Assembly: GCF_014646295.1 (NCBI RefSeq)
Contig: NZ_BMNE01000003.1
Span: forward strand, 698,417-762,416
Source of the DNA: Nocardia rhizosphaerihabitans
GTDB taxonomy: Bacteria > Actinomycetota > Actinomycetes > Mycobacteriales > Mycobacteriaceae
Length of the DNA stretch: 64,000 nt
Reading direction: 5' to 3'
A model generated the notes under the pieces. That model worked only from the letters and a program-made list of their open reading frames with translations. It ran no database searches and had not been told where the DNA came from. Shown here one piece after another: positions 19,801 through 28,192 of the stretch (position 1 is the first letter of the stretch; each line of letters opens with the position of its first letter). The position numbers and the translations under genes are program-made.

Positions 19801-21146
19801 TCGGACACGACCGGCACTGTCCAGAGTGCCGCGTCCGGCCCCGCGGCGAGGAACTGGTGCAGGAACAGCAGGAACCTGCGATGGTGCGCCGCCAATTCGA
19901 CGTCGCTGTACAGGTTTCTGTTGCCCTGGAAGTCGATGTGGGTGCTCTCACCCCCCACCCCGGGATACAGGTTGACGAAGAGATCTTCGATCAGCCCGGA
20001 GGTCAGCACATGCACCCGTCCGGTGACCGCGCCGAGCTGGATCCGGGTGTCCACCATCATCAGGTTCACCGACGGCCCGAACGATGCGGGTTCGTCCATC
20101 GGCCAGCCGAGATCGCGAACGATGTCCTCCTGGCGGTATCGCTGTCGCCGCAATGCGCCGGTGAGCTCACTCTGCGCAGCGCGGATCACGTCGCCGACCG
20201 AGGTGGTCGGCGACAGGGTGAGCCGCACCGGGACGACATTGGCGACCATGCCACCGGAACGTCGTAGGCTCGCCGTGGTGCGCGCCGAAACAGGAAGGCT
20301 CAGCACCACCTCTCCGGCTCCGGTCATGGCGGCGAGGTACGCGCCGAACGCGGCGACCACGGTCGGCGCGACGCCCGAGGAGGCAGCTTTCGCGACAGAG
20401 TCCAGCAGCGCGGCCATGTCGCTGGTCAGCGCGCCCGCGACGCGCCTCGGCTGCGCGTCGACATCGGCGATGCGCCCGGCAAGGCTCACCGGGTCGGCCA
20501 TCCCGCCGAGGTGCTCGCGCCAATACTCCCGGTCGGCCACGAACCGATCCGAGCTGCGATAGGCCACATCGGCGTCGACGATCTTGCGGAGGTGATCGGC
20601 CTTGGCCGCCGGTGGCTCCCTGCCCTTGATCGCCGCGTTGTAGAGCTCGCTGGTGCGCTGCACCAGGGCCACCGCGCCCATACCGTCCAACACGATGTGG
20701 TGGATCCGCGTGTAGCAGAACCAGCGGTTGTCGGCGATCCGCAGCATGGCACCACAGACCAGGCGATCGGTGGTCAGGTTCAGCGGCGCCGCGTACTCCG
20801 CGCACATCCAGGTGTGCGCAGCGGTGACCGGATCGGGTTTGTCACGGAAATCCAGGACCACCGGACTTTCGTCCAGCGTGGTATCGACCAGCTGGTAGGG
20901 ATACCCGCTGACCTCGATCAGCCGCAGATACCCGGTACCGAACTCGCGCCCGGCCTGGCGCGCAGCCTCCGCCAGCACCTCGAGGTCGATCGGCCCTTCC
21001 ATGTCGATGTACTGCGCGATGGAAAAGGGGATGTCGCCCGCGAGTTGCTGGGCGAACCAGATGCCGTGTTGAGCCGCCGACAGCTCGAATGCGCCCTCGG
21101 GTAAACCGGGGCCGGTCTCGGTGGGCGACAGGGAAGGCTGTTGCAT
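7854..21146 (-). CDS. Three-module non-ribosomal peptide synthetase, C-A-T-E-C-A-T-C-A-T-E-TE
   Basis: 4,430 residues from ATG 21144-21146 (AGGA 9 nt upstream). Approximate domains: C1 15-450 (HHIVLDG at 149-155), A1 455-975 (YTSGSTGLPKG near 624), T1 with GGDSI near 1004, E1 1060-1510, C2 1525-1960 (HHLVLDG near 1663), A2 1975-2480, T2 with GGNSL near 2523, C3 2584-3060 (HHISADG near 2750), A3 3073-3590, T3 with GGDSI near 3624, E2 3680-4130, thioesterase 4170-4425 with GWSFGG (Ser4258). E2 has its catalytic His3822 and Glu3964; E1 has Gln1190 and Val1321 there and looks dead. C3 has about 40 extra residues before its HHxxxDG. Binding-pocket residues read by eye: A1 DIEDVGAVT (acidic, perhaps a basic amino acid), A2 DAAVAALIM, A3 DAFVAALIL (hydrophobic). 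The N-terminal C domain suggests an acyl or upstream peptidyl donor. The expected product is a thioesterase-released tripeptide with a D-configured third residue. No MbtH, tailoring or transport gene is adjacent. Confidence 0.93.
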   Translation of the reverse strand: MQQPSLSPTETGPGLPEGAFELSAAQHGIWFAQQLAGDIPFSIAQYIDMEGPIDLEVLAEAARQAGREFGTGYLRLIEVSGYPYQLVDTTLDESPVVLDFRDKPDPVTAAHTWMCAEYAAPLNLTTDRLVCGAMLRIADNRWFCYTRIHHIVLDGMGAVALVQRTSELYNAAIKGREPPAAKADHLRKIVDADVAYRSSDRFVADREYWREHLGGMADPVSLAGRIADVDAQPRRVAGALTSDMAALLDSVAKAASSGVAPTVVAAFGAYLAAMTGAGEVVLSLPVSARTTASLRRSGGMVANVVPVRLTLSPTTSVGDVIRAAQSELTGALRRQRYRQEDIVRDLGWPMDEPASFGPSVNLMMVDTRIQLGAVTGRVHVLTSGLIEDLFVNLYPGVGGESTHIDFQGNRNLYSDVELAAHHRRFLLFLHQFLAAGPDAALWTVPVVSDDEQTELAPVRGPEGVAPRSLPDILAAGAALDRDAVAIRSGETTLSYRGVDEYTNRLARVLIAAGAGPERTVAISIPRSAESVSAMIAVAKTGAAFVPIDPTYPADRIEHMLGDSGVVAGVTVAAVRQSLPDRVDWLILDDEATLIEVAEQDAAAITDTERRAAVQLDQAAYLIYTSGSTGLPKGVVVSHRGLADLVASSGTEFRIDADSVVAHAVSPSFDISVEEVLVTLAAGATLVVVPPSAAAGEDLAEVLRAHRVTHLDVTPAVVGSLDPKTLPELSTVVVGGDACPPELVAKWSGRSLLNAYGPTETTVTVTVSEALTPATPITIGSLVRGVSGVVLDPWLRPVPPNTTGELYLAGPGVARGYHQRNGLTAARFVANPYEPGARMYRTGDLVRWNTREGRLELEYQGRSDFQVKVRGFRIELGEIDAALRRHPDIDFAITLGVRTDSGATELVSYVLPRPGAEMHPEALKAAAGESLPAYMVPAVVVVLDHIPLTPLGTVDRTALPAPDAGRRATVSRAPSTPREQALAALFAEVLGRQAVGVDESFFALGGDSIVSIQLVSRAKAAGLGFSARDVFERKTVAALAVVATEVPAQVVHELPGGGVGTVELTPIVHAMLDQGDTWRRFSQAVVISLPTGIERARLGAAVQALVDHHHLLRSSLRHGDEGWEWVVADRGSIDAETLVEVVAAGPEHEETCERAVRRAADLLDPESGVVARFVLLERADADPLCWLVMHQLVTDELSWRILAADLATAARGGVLAPGGTSFRRWAHGQLAHAGERVGELPIWQRVLATPDPALGSGTLDPAVDVVATIAHRQTTIAPDVANIVLAAAPDRFHCSPDDVLLTALTMALGRRRDRAAALCTLVGHDRVAAILPGADLARTVGCFTSMHPVALDRTGIDLADAFAGGAAAGAAIKAVKEQLRALPDHGIGFGILRYLNTDTADALAGAPTPQVRFDYLDRTTSDGTPEAFLPQRFVAAQDDRAPLAAVVDITAVRTDSGLEVTWSYASRLLDAAAVDELAELWTDALRALADHAETAGAGGHTPSDFDLVSITQPQIDGWDHTYPNVADVWPLSPLQFGLLFHALYDPDTADSYTVQSILTLAGTVDASRLRAAAQALVARHDNLRVAFVETDDGPRQLVLGEAEAHWQEVDLTGIPDADLRQRELDRVLAVDAHTRFDLTRPPLLRFLLIRTAADIYRFVLTNHHLVLDGWSGPLLVRELLTLYVTSGDASALPPAHPYRKFLSWLRTQDDAASVAAWARSLAGVDTPTRAVASLDGIESTETGMISTDLPHGTVARLETVARESGATVNTLVQAGWAMVLAMLTGRTDVVFGGTVSGRPPELAGVEEMVGLFINTLPVRVRLDPAERVVELLARLQAEQARLMDYQQVGLAAIHQAVGLAELFDTMVVFESYPIDREMLSQMLGVAGMRVLDVEVTDAAAYPLNLMVTPLRGAEGPDTLHITLKFMADKLDHPAARTLLDRFVRLLTQLAEHPRALVSQLQHCDDAERAALLPVRGPESVPLRTLPEILADGARIDSGAIAVSVDELTMSYGELDAWSNRIARILLRRGAGREAFVALALTRSLESVVAVWALAKTGAAFMPLDPHYPVARIEQMLTDSKAPIGVTVTAIRERLPGTVDWVLLDDPGTIRTAMTVSGAPVTDEERGSSVEIDQTAYLIYTSGSTGTPKAVLLSHRGVANFVTAYNKSLELDATASALHVASPSFDAAVAELLTTHGAGGRLVVAPPDVYGGAELERLLRIERVTHAVVTPSVLATMDPSDLDQLRGLAVAGEAVTPELIERWSAGRRMVNLYGPTEFSIMATGSAELVVGEPITIGGPIHGAATMVLDTWLRPVPMGVAGELYLAGPALARGYFNRFAMTAGRFVADPYGEPGERMYRTGDMVRWSTGDNGALELEYLGRSDFQVKIRGLRIELGEIDAALSRDEQVEHAVTIGHTDPAGETVLVSYVLPAEGAELDTERLRVQLAAELPGYIVPGYVVELDSIPLTPVGKLDRTALPLPDFSGAHRPYLAPRTPVEEAVAAVFAEVLGADRVSIDQPFFESGGNSLSATKVVARVNSALGSTITLRDLFDAPTVSQLSARVVPATDGKPGRRALAPQIRPDRIPLSPAQQRMWVLNRMDPASPAYNIAVALRLTGELDVDAMRQALADVVGRHESLRTVYPADEAGPRQVVIDAEVAAPAITLLDIEDGAPLRDRINTVAGTGFDVTREPPLRVGVFRVVSPTAHPPGTAATSAEHAAGAAQVCSGHFMSGAENSAVPASSAPVHVVVLVVHHISADGASMAPLAADLVAAYSARSAGADTARAPLAVQYADFALWHRELLGSESDPESTVAEQIRYWTRTLSGVPELLELPADRPRPAVNSMRSADYAFTIDLELHSALVQFATAHNVSPFMVVHATLAVLLARLGATDDVVIGTPVAGRSEQALDELVGMFVNTLALRARVDQSVGFTEFLTAVRSADLDAFGNADVPFEQLVQALNPSRSTAHHPFFQVLLTLQNFVEPVLELPGLRFEVENFDRRSSQFDLTVDLRERFAGTEPAGLDGVLTYATDLFDEATVASLATRWQHVLTTVLTQPEARLADIDILDGTERSALVPVRGPESCGTTTLSQLLAASVAQYPERAALVVAGHTTTYQELDAQANRLARLLLEAGAGPETSVALSLPRSAELLTGLWAAAKIGAAFLPIDPKHPGERIKHMLTDSGTRVGLTVAAYRSMLPNNTTWLVLDDPELVERWFRAHSTAVRDSELPTPIRPDNPAWLIYTSGSTGTPKGVSVSHRGLADMVAAQRDLLGLDEHSRVLQVASPSFDASLFEAVMAFGTGGASVVSPPEVFGGSALSELIEAERVTHMVITPSALATIEPDEVPSVRVLAVAGEAVGAELVERWAADRTMVDLYGLTETTILATASDPLVVGEPVSIGTPIRGTAALVLDDRLRPVPVGVPGELYLAGPGLARGYHARPSLTAARFMANPFGAAGERMYRTGDLVRWTRSGSNVELDYIGRTDFQVKVRGQRIELGEIDAVLGRTADVGFAMTLGVPGPTGATALAAYLLPTRGVELDVARVRAAAANTLPAYMVPSAFVVLDSIPLTVVGKLDRKALPAPEFTADHAEYRAPSTPTEKAIAGIFGALLGLDVVGADDSFFALGGDSILAIQLVSLAKQQGINCTPLQVFEHPTVAALATATEVAGAVVTLDELPGGGVGEMPIPPIVHYMLERGGNYNRFAQSAVLEMPVGIERDQIVATVTAVVDRHDMLRARLTTAEDGAPRLLVGEPGSIDVGALVHRVELDAVDSVHLREDTVTELDSAMNRLDPAHGIVLQFVWLDPVGGAGARTRAGRLIVVAHHLVIDSVSWRILIPDLVAAWAQVSVGDTPVLAETGTSMRRWSHALADESRSDRRVSELGYWQRVIEDRPDPLIGSRELDAGVDQTRTLRTVERASAAEVTSALLTTLPALFHCGADDALLATLALALMRWHGGADDTVLVRLEGHGRQEQVIPGADLSRTIGWFTSLYPVRLDLTGIDVDGALTGGPAMGAAIRAVRNQLSAVPDNGIGFGLLRYLNPETAARLPARLPGRISFNYLGRYSTGDVPAGLERLGWLPTAELGDLHVAEYPDVPLQSALDVNAVVIGDRLEASFGFPATLLDTAAVAELADLWMDALGAAAHFAETPAAQTAAAEDAAAHAAAATAPIPGGLGLDVLLPIRVDGTEPALFCIHPASGISWTYLGFAEALRPGRPIYGLQAPDLGGREPPVRSIEEFADRYIREIRAIQPEGPYHLLGWSFGGLIAHAIATKLQEAGDTVGIVALLDADTADIDGDSIERLTAGAFVNTFGPVVGIQDVPADATAQQAADLIRERLGGVSLIDADVIERIAESYNASARTRTGYRRPVFDGDILYFSAITDTSDIFGPDGWQPYVTGEIINHDIEGTHYELTAPHVLPFIARVLDEHLGGRG

Positions 21147-21512
21147 GATGACGAGTCCTAGCGCCGCGTAGCAGGCGACAAGTCAATTCTGGACCTGTCC
21201 GGCCAATGCCGGAAGGGCATTGCCGACGCTGCGCGAGATCGCCCAGTGGGATCGCTCAGCCGGTCCGTGCCTGGTCAGGCGGCCTTGTGCTGCCGGACTG
21301 GCAGTCGTCGGTCCGGCAGATGCACCGCGCAGCGGGGCATGCTCTCACCGACGTGCCGGCGAAGGTGCGGGCTGAAGACCCGGTGTGGTCGGGCGGACAT
21401 CGATTCCATCGGCAGTCGACCGATCCAGACATCGACACCGTCGACATCCTCGACACTACCGCTGCCTGTTTGCTGAGAGGTCACGGCCGCGCTCTGGGGT
21501 AGTCGATATCGA
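21147..21512. other. Intergenic region upstream of the NRPS
   Basis: The only gap longer than 300 bp. It must hold the NRPS promoter, since the next gene on the same strand ends at 21561 behind its own terminator. Short open frames occur on both strands but lack ribosome-binding sites and recognisable protein features. I see no iron box, riboswitch or tRNA here. Confidence 0.6.
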
Positions 21513-21552
21513 GCCTCCTCCCCCCGGGTTCCTGTGGCCCGAGGGGGGAGGC
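21513..21552 (-). terminator. Long GC hairpin terminator after the UvrA-like gene
   Basis: GCCTCC plus a C-run and GGG is mirrored by CCC plus a G-run and GGAGGC around a 9-nt loop, with one slipped base. It lies 9-48 nt past the stop of the UvrA-like gene on the minus strand and insulates the NRPS from it. Confidence 0.65.
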
Positions 21553-21560
21553 GAGCGGGG

Positions 21561-23945
<2,385 letters not shown>

Positions 23946-24000
23946 GAGTCTCCCTCGGTCAGTCGGCGTCGCCGGATATCGAATCTACCGGCGGTCGGGC

Positions 24001-24411
24001 TTACTTGGCCTGCTGGATTCGGACCATGTTGCCCGCGGGGTCGCGGAAGGCGCAGTCACGGACGCCGTAGGGCTGATCGGTGGGTTCCTGGACCACCTCG
24101 ATGTCGCCTGCCTGGAGCTTCTCGAACAGCCCGTCGAGGTCGTCGGTGGCGAGGTTGATCCCGGCGTAGGTGCCTTTGGCCATCATCTCCGTGATGACGC
24201 GGCGTTCCTCGTCGGTGATGCCGGGGTCGGCGGCGGGCGGGGTCAGCACGAGGGAGGTGTCTGGTTGGCCGGCGGGGCCGACGACGATCCAGCGCAGACC
24301 GCCGTAGCCGACGTCGCTGCGGACCTCGAAGCCGAGGGCGTCGCGGTAGAAGGCGAGCGCGGCGTCGGGGTCGTCCTGCGGGAGGTAGCTCTGGTGAATG
24401 GTGATGTTCAT
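24001..24411 (-). CDS. VOC/glyoxalase-fold protein
   Basis: 136 residues from ATG 24409-24411 (a GTG three codons earlier is possible). It is a single vicinal-oxygen-chelate unit: HQSYLPQDDPDAALAFYRDALGF opens the first beta-alpha-beta-beta-beta repeat, and GVRDCAFRDPAGNMVRIQQ closes the second. Members include dioxygenases, fosfomycin and bleomycin resistance proteins and PhnB-like proteins; nothing here fixes the substrate. The start lies 10 nt after the AraC-type stop, so the regulator and this gene form one operon. Confidence 0.85.
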   Translation of the reverse strand: MNITIHQSYLPQDDPDAALAFYRDALGFEVRSDVGYGGLRWIVVGPAGQPDTSLVLTPPAADPGITDEERRVITEMMAKGTYAGINLATDDLDGLFEKLQAGDIEVVQEPTDQPYGVRDCAFRDPAGNMVRIQQAK

Positions 24412-24421
24412 GGCGACCACG

Positions 24422-24865
24422 CTAATTGCCTGCCGAAGCCTGCGCTTCTTGATTCCTGATCGGTCTGGTCACCCGCTTGACCACGCACGATGGCATTCCC
24501 TGGGTCGCTGCGGCGTGCTCTTGGCGGTAGACACTGGGCGGCACGCCGACGAGTTCGGTGAAGCGCGTACTGAAGGTGCCCAGCGACGAGGAGCCGACGG
24601 CGAAGCAGACTTCGGTGACGCTCAGGTCCCCGCGCCGCAGCAGCGCCATGGCGCGTTCGATGCGGCGGGTCATCAGGTAGGAGTACGGCGATTCGCCGTA
24701 GGCGATGCGGAACTGGCGACTGAGGTGCCCGGCGGACATGTGCACGCCGCGCGCGAGCGCTTCGACGTCGAGCGGCTGGGCGTATTCGCGATCGATGCGG
24801 TCGCGGACGCGGCGCAGCAGTGCAAGATCCCTGAGATGCTGGGGCCGCTCCGGGGTGCTGGTCAC
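24422..24865 (-). CDS. Short AraC-family transcriptional regulator
   Basis: 147 residues, almost only the double helix-turn-helix DNA-binding domain (about residues 12-110). Typical motifs are HMSAGHLSRQFRIAYGESPY and the second HTH GSSSLGTFSTRFTELVGVPP. There is no separate N-terminal sensor, so activity is probably set by expression level or a partner. It is the first gene of a minus-strand group with the VOC gene (10-nt gap) and perhaps the UvrA-like gene. The start faces the DinB-like gene about 80 nt away. Confidence 0.88.
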   Translation of the reverse strand: MTSTPERPQHLRDLALLRRVRDRIDREYAQPLDVEALARGVHMSAGHLSRQFRIAYGESPYSYLMTRRIERAMALLRRGDLSVTEVCFAVGSSSLGTFSTRFTELVGVPPSVYRQEHAAATQGMPSCVVKRVTRPIRNQEAQASAGN

Positions 24866-24944
24866 ATGCGCGATCGTCTCACGTCCGGACGGGGTTTCCC
24901 AGCACCGTAGGTGTCCGACCCTGCTGGCACCATCGCTGTTCGTG

Positions 24945-25454
24945 ATGACGAATGAACGGCCGATGCCGCCGCTGAATGCCGACGAGCGCGCGACGCTGGA
25001 GGGGTGGCTGGACTTCTACCGGGCGACGCTGGCGGGCAAGTGCCAGGGACTCGATGACGCTCAGCTACGTGTCGCCGCCGCGGCGCCTTCTGCGCTGACC
25101 CTGCTCGGCCTGCTCCAGCACATGGCCGAGGTCGAGCGCAACTGGTTCCGCAGAGTCCTCGCCGGGGAGACTGCCCCGCCGATCCACGACCCGGATGCCG
25201 ACACCGAGGGGCACGACGGTGGGTTCGAGGTATTCGACCATTCGACCTACGACACCGCCCTGGTTGTCTGGAACGACGAGATCGCCCACGCCCGCCGCAA
25301 CTGCGCCGTGCGTCAGTTGGACGACACGAGTCCGTTCATGGCTGGCCGGGTGAGTTTGCGCTGGATCTACACGCACATGATCGCCGAGTACGCCCGCCAC
25401 TGCGGCCATGCCGATCTCATCCGCGAACGCATCGACGGAGCCACGGGCGTCTGA
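24945..25454 (+). CDS. DinB-like (DUF664) four-helix protein
   Basis: 169 residues from ATG 24945-24947 (GTG directly before it is possible). The sequence has the DinB/DUF664 metal-site pattern: a histidine in LLQHMAEVERNWF and a late pair in YTHMIAEYARHCGHADLIRE. Some members of this superfamily are mycothiol-dependent transferases, which fits a mycothiol-producing host, but most have no known reaction. It is divergent from the AraC gene and ends 2 nt from the stop of the MerR gene on the opposite strand. Confidence 0.8.
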   Translation: MTNERPMPPLNADERATLEGWLDFYRATLAGKCQGLDDAQLRVAAAAPSALTLLGLLQHMAEVERNWFRRVLAGETAPPIHDPDADTEGHDGGFEVFDHSTYDTALVVWNDEIAHARRNCAVRQLDDTSPFMAGRVSLRWIYTHMIAEYARHCGHADLIRERIDGATGV

Positions 25455-25456
25455 AC

Positions 25457-25852
25457 TCAGTCTCGTACGGCGGCGATCTGGTCGAGGAAGTGTGGGCAGG
25501 TGCGGAAGTCCTCGGCGTCGCAGTCGAGGACGTGGGTGATCGCGTCGAGGGCGGCTCGGGTGCGGGCGAGTTGGTCGGTCAGGCGGGTGCGGTGGGCTTG
25601 CAGGACCTGTCGGCGGGTGGCGCGGTCGGGGGCGCGGGTGAACAGGATGGCGAGGTCGTCCAGGGACAGGCCCGCCTTCTTGCCGAGGACGATCATCGCG
25701 ATGGTGTCCAGATCGGTGTCGCGGTAGCGGCGCCGGCCCGCGGAGTCGCGTTCGGGGGTGAGCAGTCCGCAGTCTTCCCAGTGCCGCAGGACATGCGTGG
25801 GGAGACCGAAGTGTGCTGCCGCCACGCCGATCGTGGTGTGTTCACCCGCCAT
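25457..25852 (-). CDS. MerR-family transcriptional regulator
   Basis: 131 residues. The winged HTH opens the protein (IGVAAAHFGLPTHVLRHWEDCGLL, then RRRYRDTDLDTI) and a coiled-coil helix with many Arg residues follows (about 75-115). Two cysteines near the C-terminus (LDCDAEDFRTCPHF) could bind a metal or thiol, but many small MerR-like proteins of unknown ligand end this way. It is the last gene of a minus-strand run, 9 nt after the methyltransferase stop, and may regulate that run. The convergent DinB-like gene ends 2 nt away. Confidence 0.85.
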   Translation of the reverse strand: MAGEHTTIGVAAAHFGLPTHVLRHWEDCGLLTPERDSAGRRRYRDTDLDTIAMIVLGKKAGLSLDDLAILFTRAPDRATRRQVLQAHRTRLTDQLARTRAALDAITHVLDCDAEDFRTCPHFLDQIAAVRD

Positions 25853-25861
25853 CTGTCGACC

Positions 25862-26407
25862 CTATGCCGTGGCGCGGTAGCGGGTGATGACCGCGACGGG
25901 ATGCCATGGGAGCCGGACGGTTTCGGTGTCGACGGTGCCGAAGTGCGTGCGCAGCGCCTGCTGGATCGCTGCGGTGCGGGCGAACCGGAAGTCGTAGATC
26001 GTGAGGGTGCCGCCGGGTCGCAGAATCCGGTGTAGTTCGCGGGTGGCTGCGCCGAGGTCAGGCCATTCGTGCATGCTCAGGCTGGAGACGGCGAAGTCGA
26101 TGGTGGCGTCGGGGTGTGGCAGGTCGCCGACATCGGCGACGGCGAGTTCGGCGGGGTGGCCGTCGAGGTTGCGGTGGGCGATCTCGATCATGTGCGGGGA
26201 CAGATCGATGCCGTGCAGACGAAGATCTGGGCGCCGGGTCGCCAAGGTGGACAACAGTTTTCCCGGGCCCGTGCCGATGTCGACGACGGTGGCGCCCTGG
26301 GCGGTCGCGGTGTCGATGTCGGCGGCGATGCGCCGGTACAGGCTGCCGAGCAGGCGGGTGGCGCGGCGGTCGTAGCCGGCGCTCTGTGCAGAGCCGAAGG
26401 TGGTCAT
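25862..26407 (-). CDS. Class I SAM-dependent methyltransferase
   Basis: 181 residues with a Rossmann-fold SAM site: motif I VVDIGTGPGKLL near residues 40-52, an acidic end of strand 2 in LHGIDLSPHMIEIA, and motif III RILRPGGTLTIYDF. It matches the UbiE/Methyltransf_11 group, which methylates small molecules. The acceptor is unknown. It sits between the isochorismatase-like gene (17 nt upstream) and the MerR gene (9 nt downstream), and all three probably share a transcript. Confidence 0.87.
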   Translation of the reverse strand: MTTFGSAQSAGYDRRATRLLGSLYRRIAADIDTATAQGATVVDIGTGPGKLLSTLATRRPDLRLHGIDLSPHMIEIAHRNLDGHPAELAVADVGDLPHPDATIDFAVSSLSMHEWPDLGAATRELHRILRPGGTLTIYDFRFARTAAIQQALRTHFGTVDTETVRLPWHPVAVITRYRATA

Positions 26408-26424
26408 GGGACCACCGTGCCTGT

Positions 26425-26982
26425 TCAGGTCGACATGAAGTCAAGGTCGGCGGTCGGGCGGACGGCGGCGGTGCGGCCCGGTGCCTGCTGGTACTGCCAG
26501 TAGAGGTTGGTGTGGGCGATGACGTCGTCGGGTTTCGGTGCGCCCCAGGGGGTTTTGTCGAAGGTGGTGTGGGCGTCGGCGACGAGGGTGATGTCATAAC
26601 CGCGGACGAAGCCGCCGTGGATGGTGGAGCGGATGCACGCGTCGGTTTCGGCGCCGGTGACCACGAGGTGGCCGGCGCCTGCCGCGGCCAGCAATTCCTC
26701 GAGCGGTGTGTCTTCGAAGGAGTCGCCGTAGCGCTTGTGCACCAGGGGTTCGTCGTCGGTGCGGGTGAGTTCGGGGACGTACTGCCAGGCCTCGGTGCCG
26801 GTGACGAGGTCGTCGGAGGAGTGCTGGATCCAGATCACCGGCACGCGGGCGGCGCGGGCACGGTCGACGAGTGCGGCGATGTTGGCGACCACCTCGTCAC
26901 GGTGGATCGCTTCGCCGACGACACCGTTCTGGACGTCGACGACGAGCAGCGCGGTATGGGGGCGGTCGGGCAGTGTGGTCAC
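26425..26982 (-). CDS. Isochorismatase-family cysteine hydrolase
   Basis: 185 residues with the Asp-Lys-Cys triad of the family: Asp in ALLVVDVQNG, Lys in LVHKRYGDSF, and Cys in VTGAETDACIRST. The family hydrolyses vinyl ethers or amides such as isochorismate, nicotinamide or N-carbamoyl compounds. No menaquinone, siderophore or NAD gene is nearby, so the substrate is left open. It is second in the minus-strand run, 18 nt after the DUF1460-type gene. Confidence 0.87.
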   Translation of the reverse strand: MTTLPDRPHTALLVVDVQNGVVGEAIHRDEVVANIAALVDRARAARVPVIWIQHSSDDLVTGTEAWQYVPELTRTDDEPLVHKRYGDSFEDTPLEELLAAAGAGHLVVTGAETDACIRSTIHGGFVRGYDITLVADAHTTFDKTPWGAPKPDDVIAHTNLYWQYQQAPGRTAAVRPTADLDFMST

Positions 26983-27000
26983 GGCGAAACCTCGCGGGAT

Positions 27001-27786
27001 TCAGAGCGGCCGCAGGACGACGATGCCGGGTGTGGTGCGGACGTAGTCGGCCAGTGGGGTATCGACGACCTGGTAGTCGGCCAGGGAAGAGGCGTTGCGG
27101 AACACCGGGCCGGTGGGGGTCTGGACGACGATGCCGACGTGGGTGACATCGAGGCCGGCTTCGGGGGTGTAGGCGCCGAGGAAGTCGCCGGTGCGCAGAC
27201 CTGCCACGACTCCCCCGTCGACCGCGGCCGCGGGGATGTGGGTGATCGCGCGGTCGACGACGGGCAGGCCGGGCAGGTAGTTGCTGCCGTCGGCTTTGGC
27301 GTTGAGGTGCTTGGTGGTGGTGACAGCGGCCGGGCTCAGGCTCGCGGTGATGTCGGTGGCGGCGATGCGGCCGGTGGCGGCCCAGTCGGTGAAGAAGTGC
27401 TTGCGCTGGGTGAATTCGACGCGGCTGTCGACATAGCGGGTGGCGATCAGGTTCGTGACGAACTGGTCGCGGTCGGTCGAGCGGGAGGCGGCGGCGACGT
27501 AGTCGAGGAAGGTGAAGCAGTCGACGCGGCGCAGGTCGACGACGAGTTGTTCGGGCTCGGTGGCGGATCCGACGAGCATGTTCGCGCCGTAGGGCGTGCC
27601 GAGCAGGCGGGCGGAGAGCCGGGCCAGCAGTTCGCCCCGGTCCACGGCGCCCGCTTCGGCGCGCACGGCGAGCAGTTCGTCGATCTTGCGGCCGGTGGCG
27701 TCGTCGACAGCCGGTGCGCCGAGGGCGGGTGCGGTGGCGCAGACGAGCGCGGCGAGCACGAGCAGGATCCGGACGATGATGCGCAA
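27001..27786 (-). CDS. Secreted DUF1460-family (NlpC/P60-like amidase) protein
   Basis: 261 residues if it starts at TTG 27784-27786, chosen because GGAGG precedes it by 4 nt and a signal peptide then begins at once (RIIVRILLVLAALVCATAPALGA). The open frame upstream is much longer but shows no protein features. The mature part carries the cysteine of the DUF1460 amidase-like fold in DCFTFLDYVAAA and a histidine in VTHVGIVVQ. These are papain-like amidases thought to act on cell-wall peptides. It heads a run of four same-strand genes ending with MerR. Confidence 0.8.
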   Translation of the reverse strand: MRIIVRILLVLAALVCATAPALGAPAVDDATGRKIDELLAVRAEAGAVDRGELLARLSARLLGTPYGANMLVGSATEPEQLVVDLRRVDCFTFLDYVAAASRSTDRDQFVTNLIATRYVDSRVEFTQRKHFFTDWAATGRIAATDITASLSPAAVTTTKHLNAKADGSNYLPGLPVVDRAITHIPAAAVDGGVVAGLRTGDFLGAYTPEAGLDVTHVGIVVQTPTGPVFRNASSLADYQVVDTPLADYVRTTPGIVVLRPL

Positions 27787-27856
27787 GACGCCTCCAGCAG
27801 GCAACGGTCGATCGGTGCGAGCGGTTTCCACCGTAGCCGACGGGCCGGGTGCCACC

Positions 27857-28093
27857 TCAGCTGTCGGGGACGATGACCGCGCGGCCGGTGATCTTGCCCG
27901 CGTGCAGCCGCTCGTAGGCCAGGGGCGCTTCGTCGAGGCTGAACGTCTCGACATGCACCGACACATGTCCCTGGCGGGCGATGTCGAGGACTTCGACGAG
28001 TTCGGTGCGGGTGCCCCGGTACGGAGACGACACGGTGGTCTCGTAGGGCAGCGCGCCGAAACCGACAGGCACGGTCCCGCCACCGATGCCGAG
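27857..28093 (-). pseudogene. 5'-truncated zinc alcohol dehydrogenase remnant
   Basis: The last 78 codons of a medium-chain alcohol dehydrogenase are recognisable. They run from the LGIGGGTVPVGF strand near 28093 through PYRGTRTELVEVLDIAR to HAGKITGRAVIVPDS and an in-frame TGA at 27857-27859. The catalytic zinc domain and the nucleotide-binding Rossmann motif, about 260 residues, are absent upstream, and the frame there has no dehydrogenase features. It lies head to head with the intact glucose dehydrogenase-like gene, whose promoter region begins where the homology ends. A deletion or replacement removed its front. Confidence 0.75.
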
Positions 28094-28192
28094 TGGCGAC
28101 CTCCTCGATCGTCGCAGCATTCTCGGGATGATTGCAAGCGATTCGCGATCTTGCCGCTGCTGTGCGATCGCGTACCGTTGTCCCAGGCAATT

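Noticed and set aside
7854..21146. NRPS as a siderophore synthetase
   Set aside because: No iron box upstream, no salicylate, hydroxamate or transport genes adjacent, and the pocket residues do not suggest hydroxyornithine.
21206..21502. Short open frames on both strands upstream of the NRPS
   Set aside because: None has a ribosome-binding site, signal peptide or recognisable fold, and they overlap each other in several frames.
26116..27876. 586-codon open frame on the plus strand
   Set aside because: It is antisense to the methyltransferase, isochorismatase-like and DUF1460 genes and consists of Gly/Val/Asp/Arg repeats typical of a shadow.
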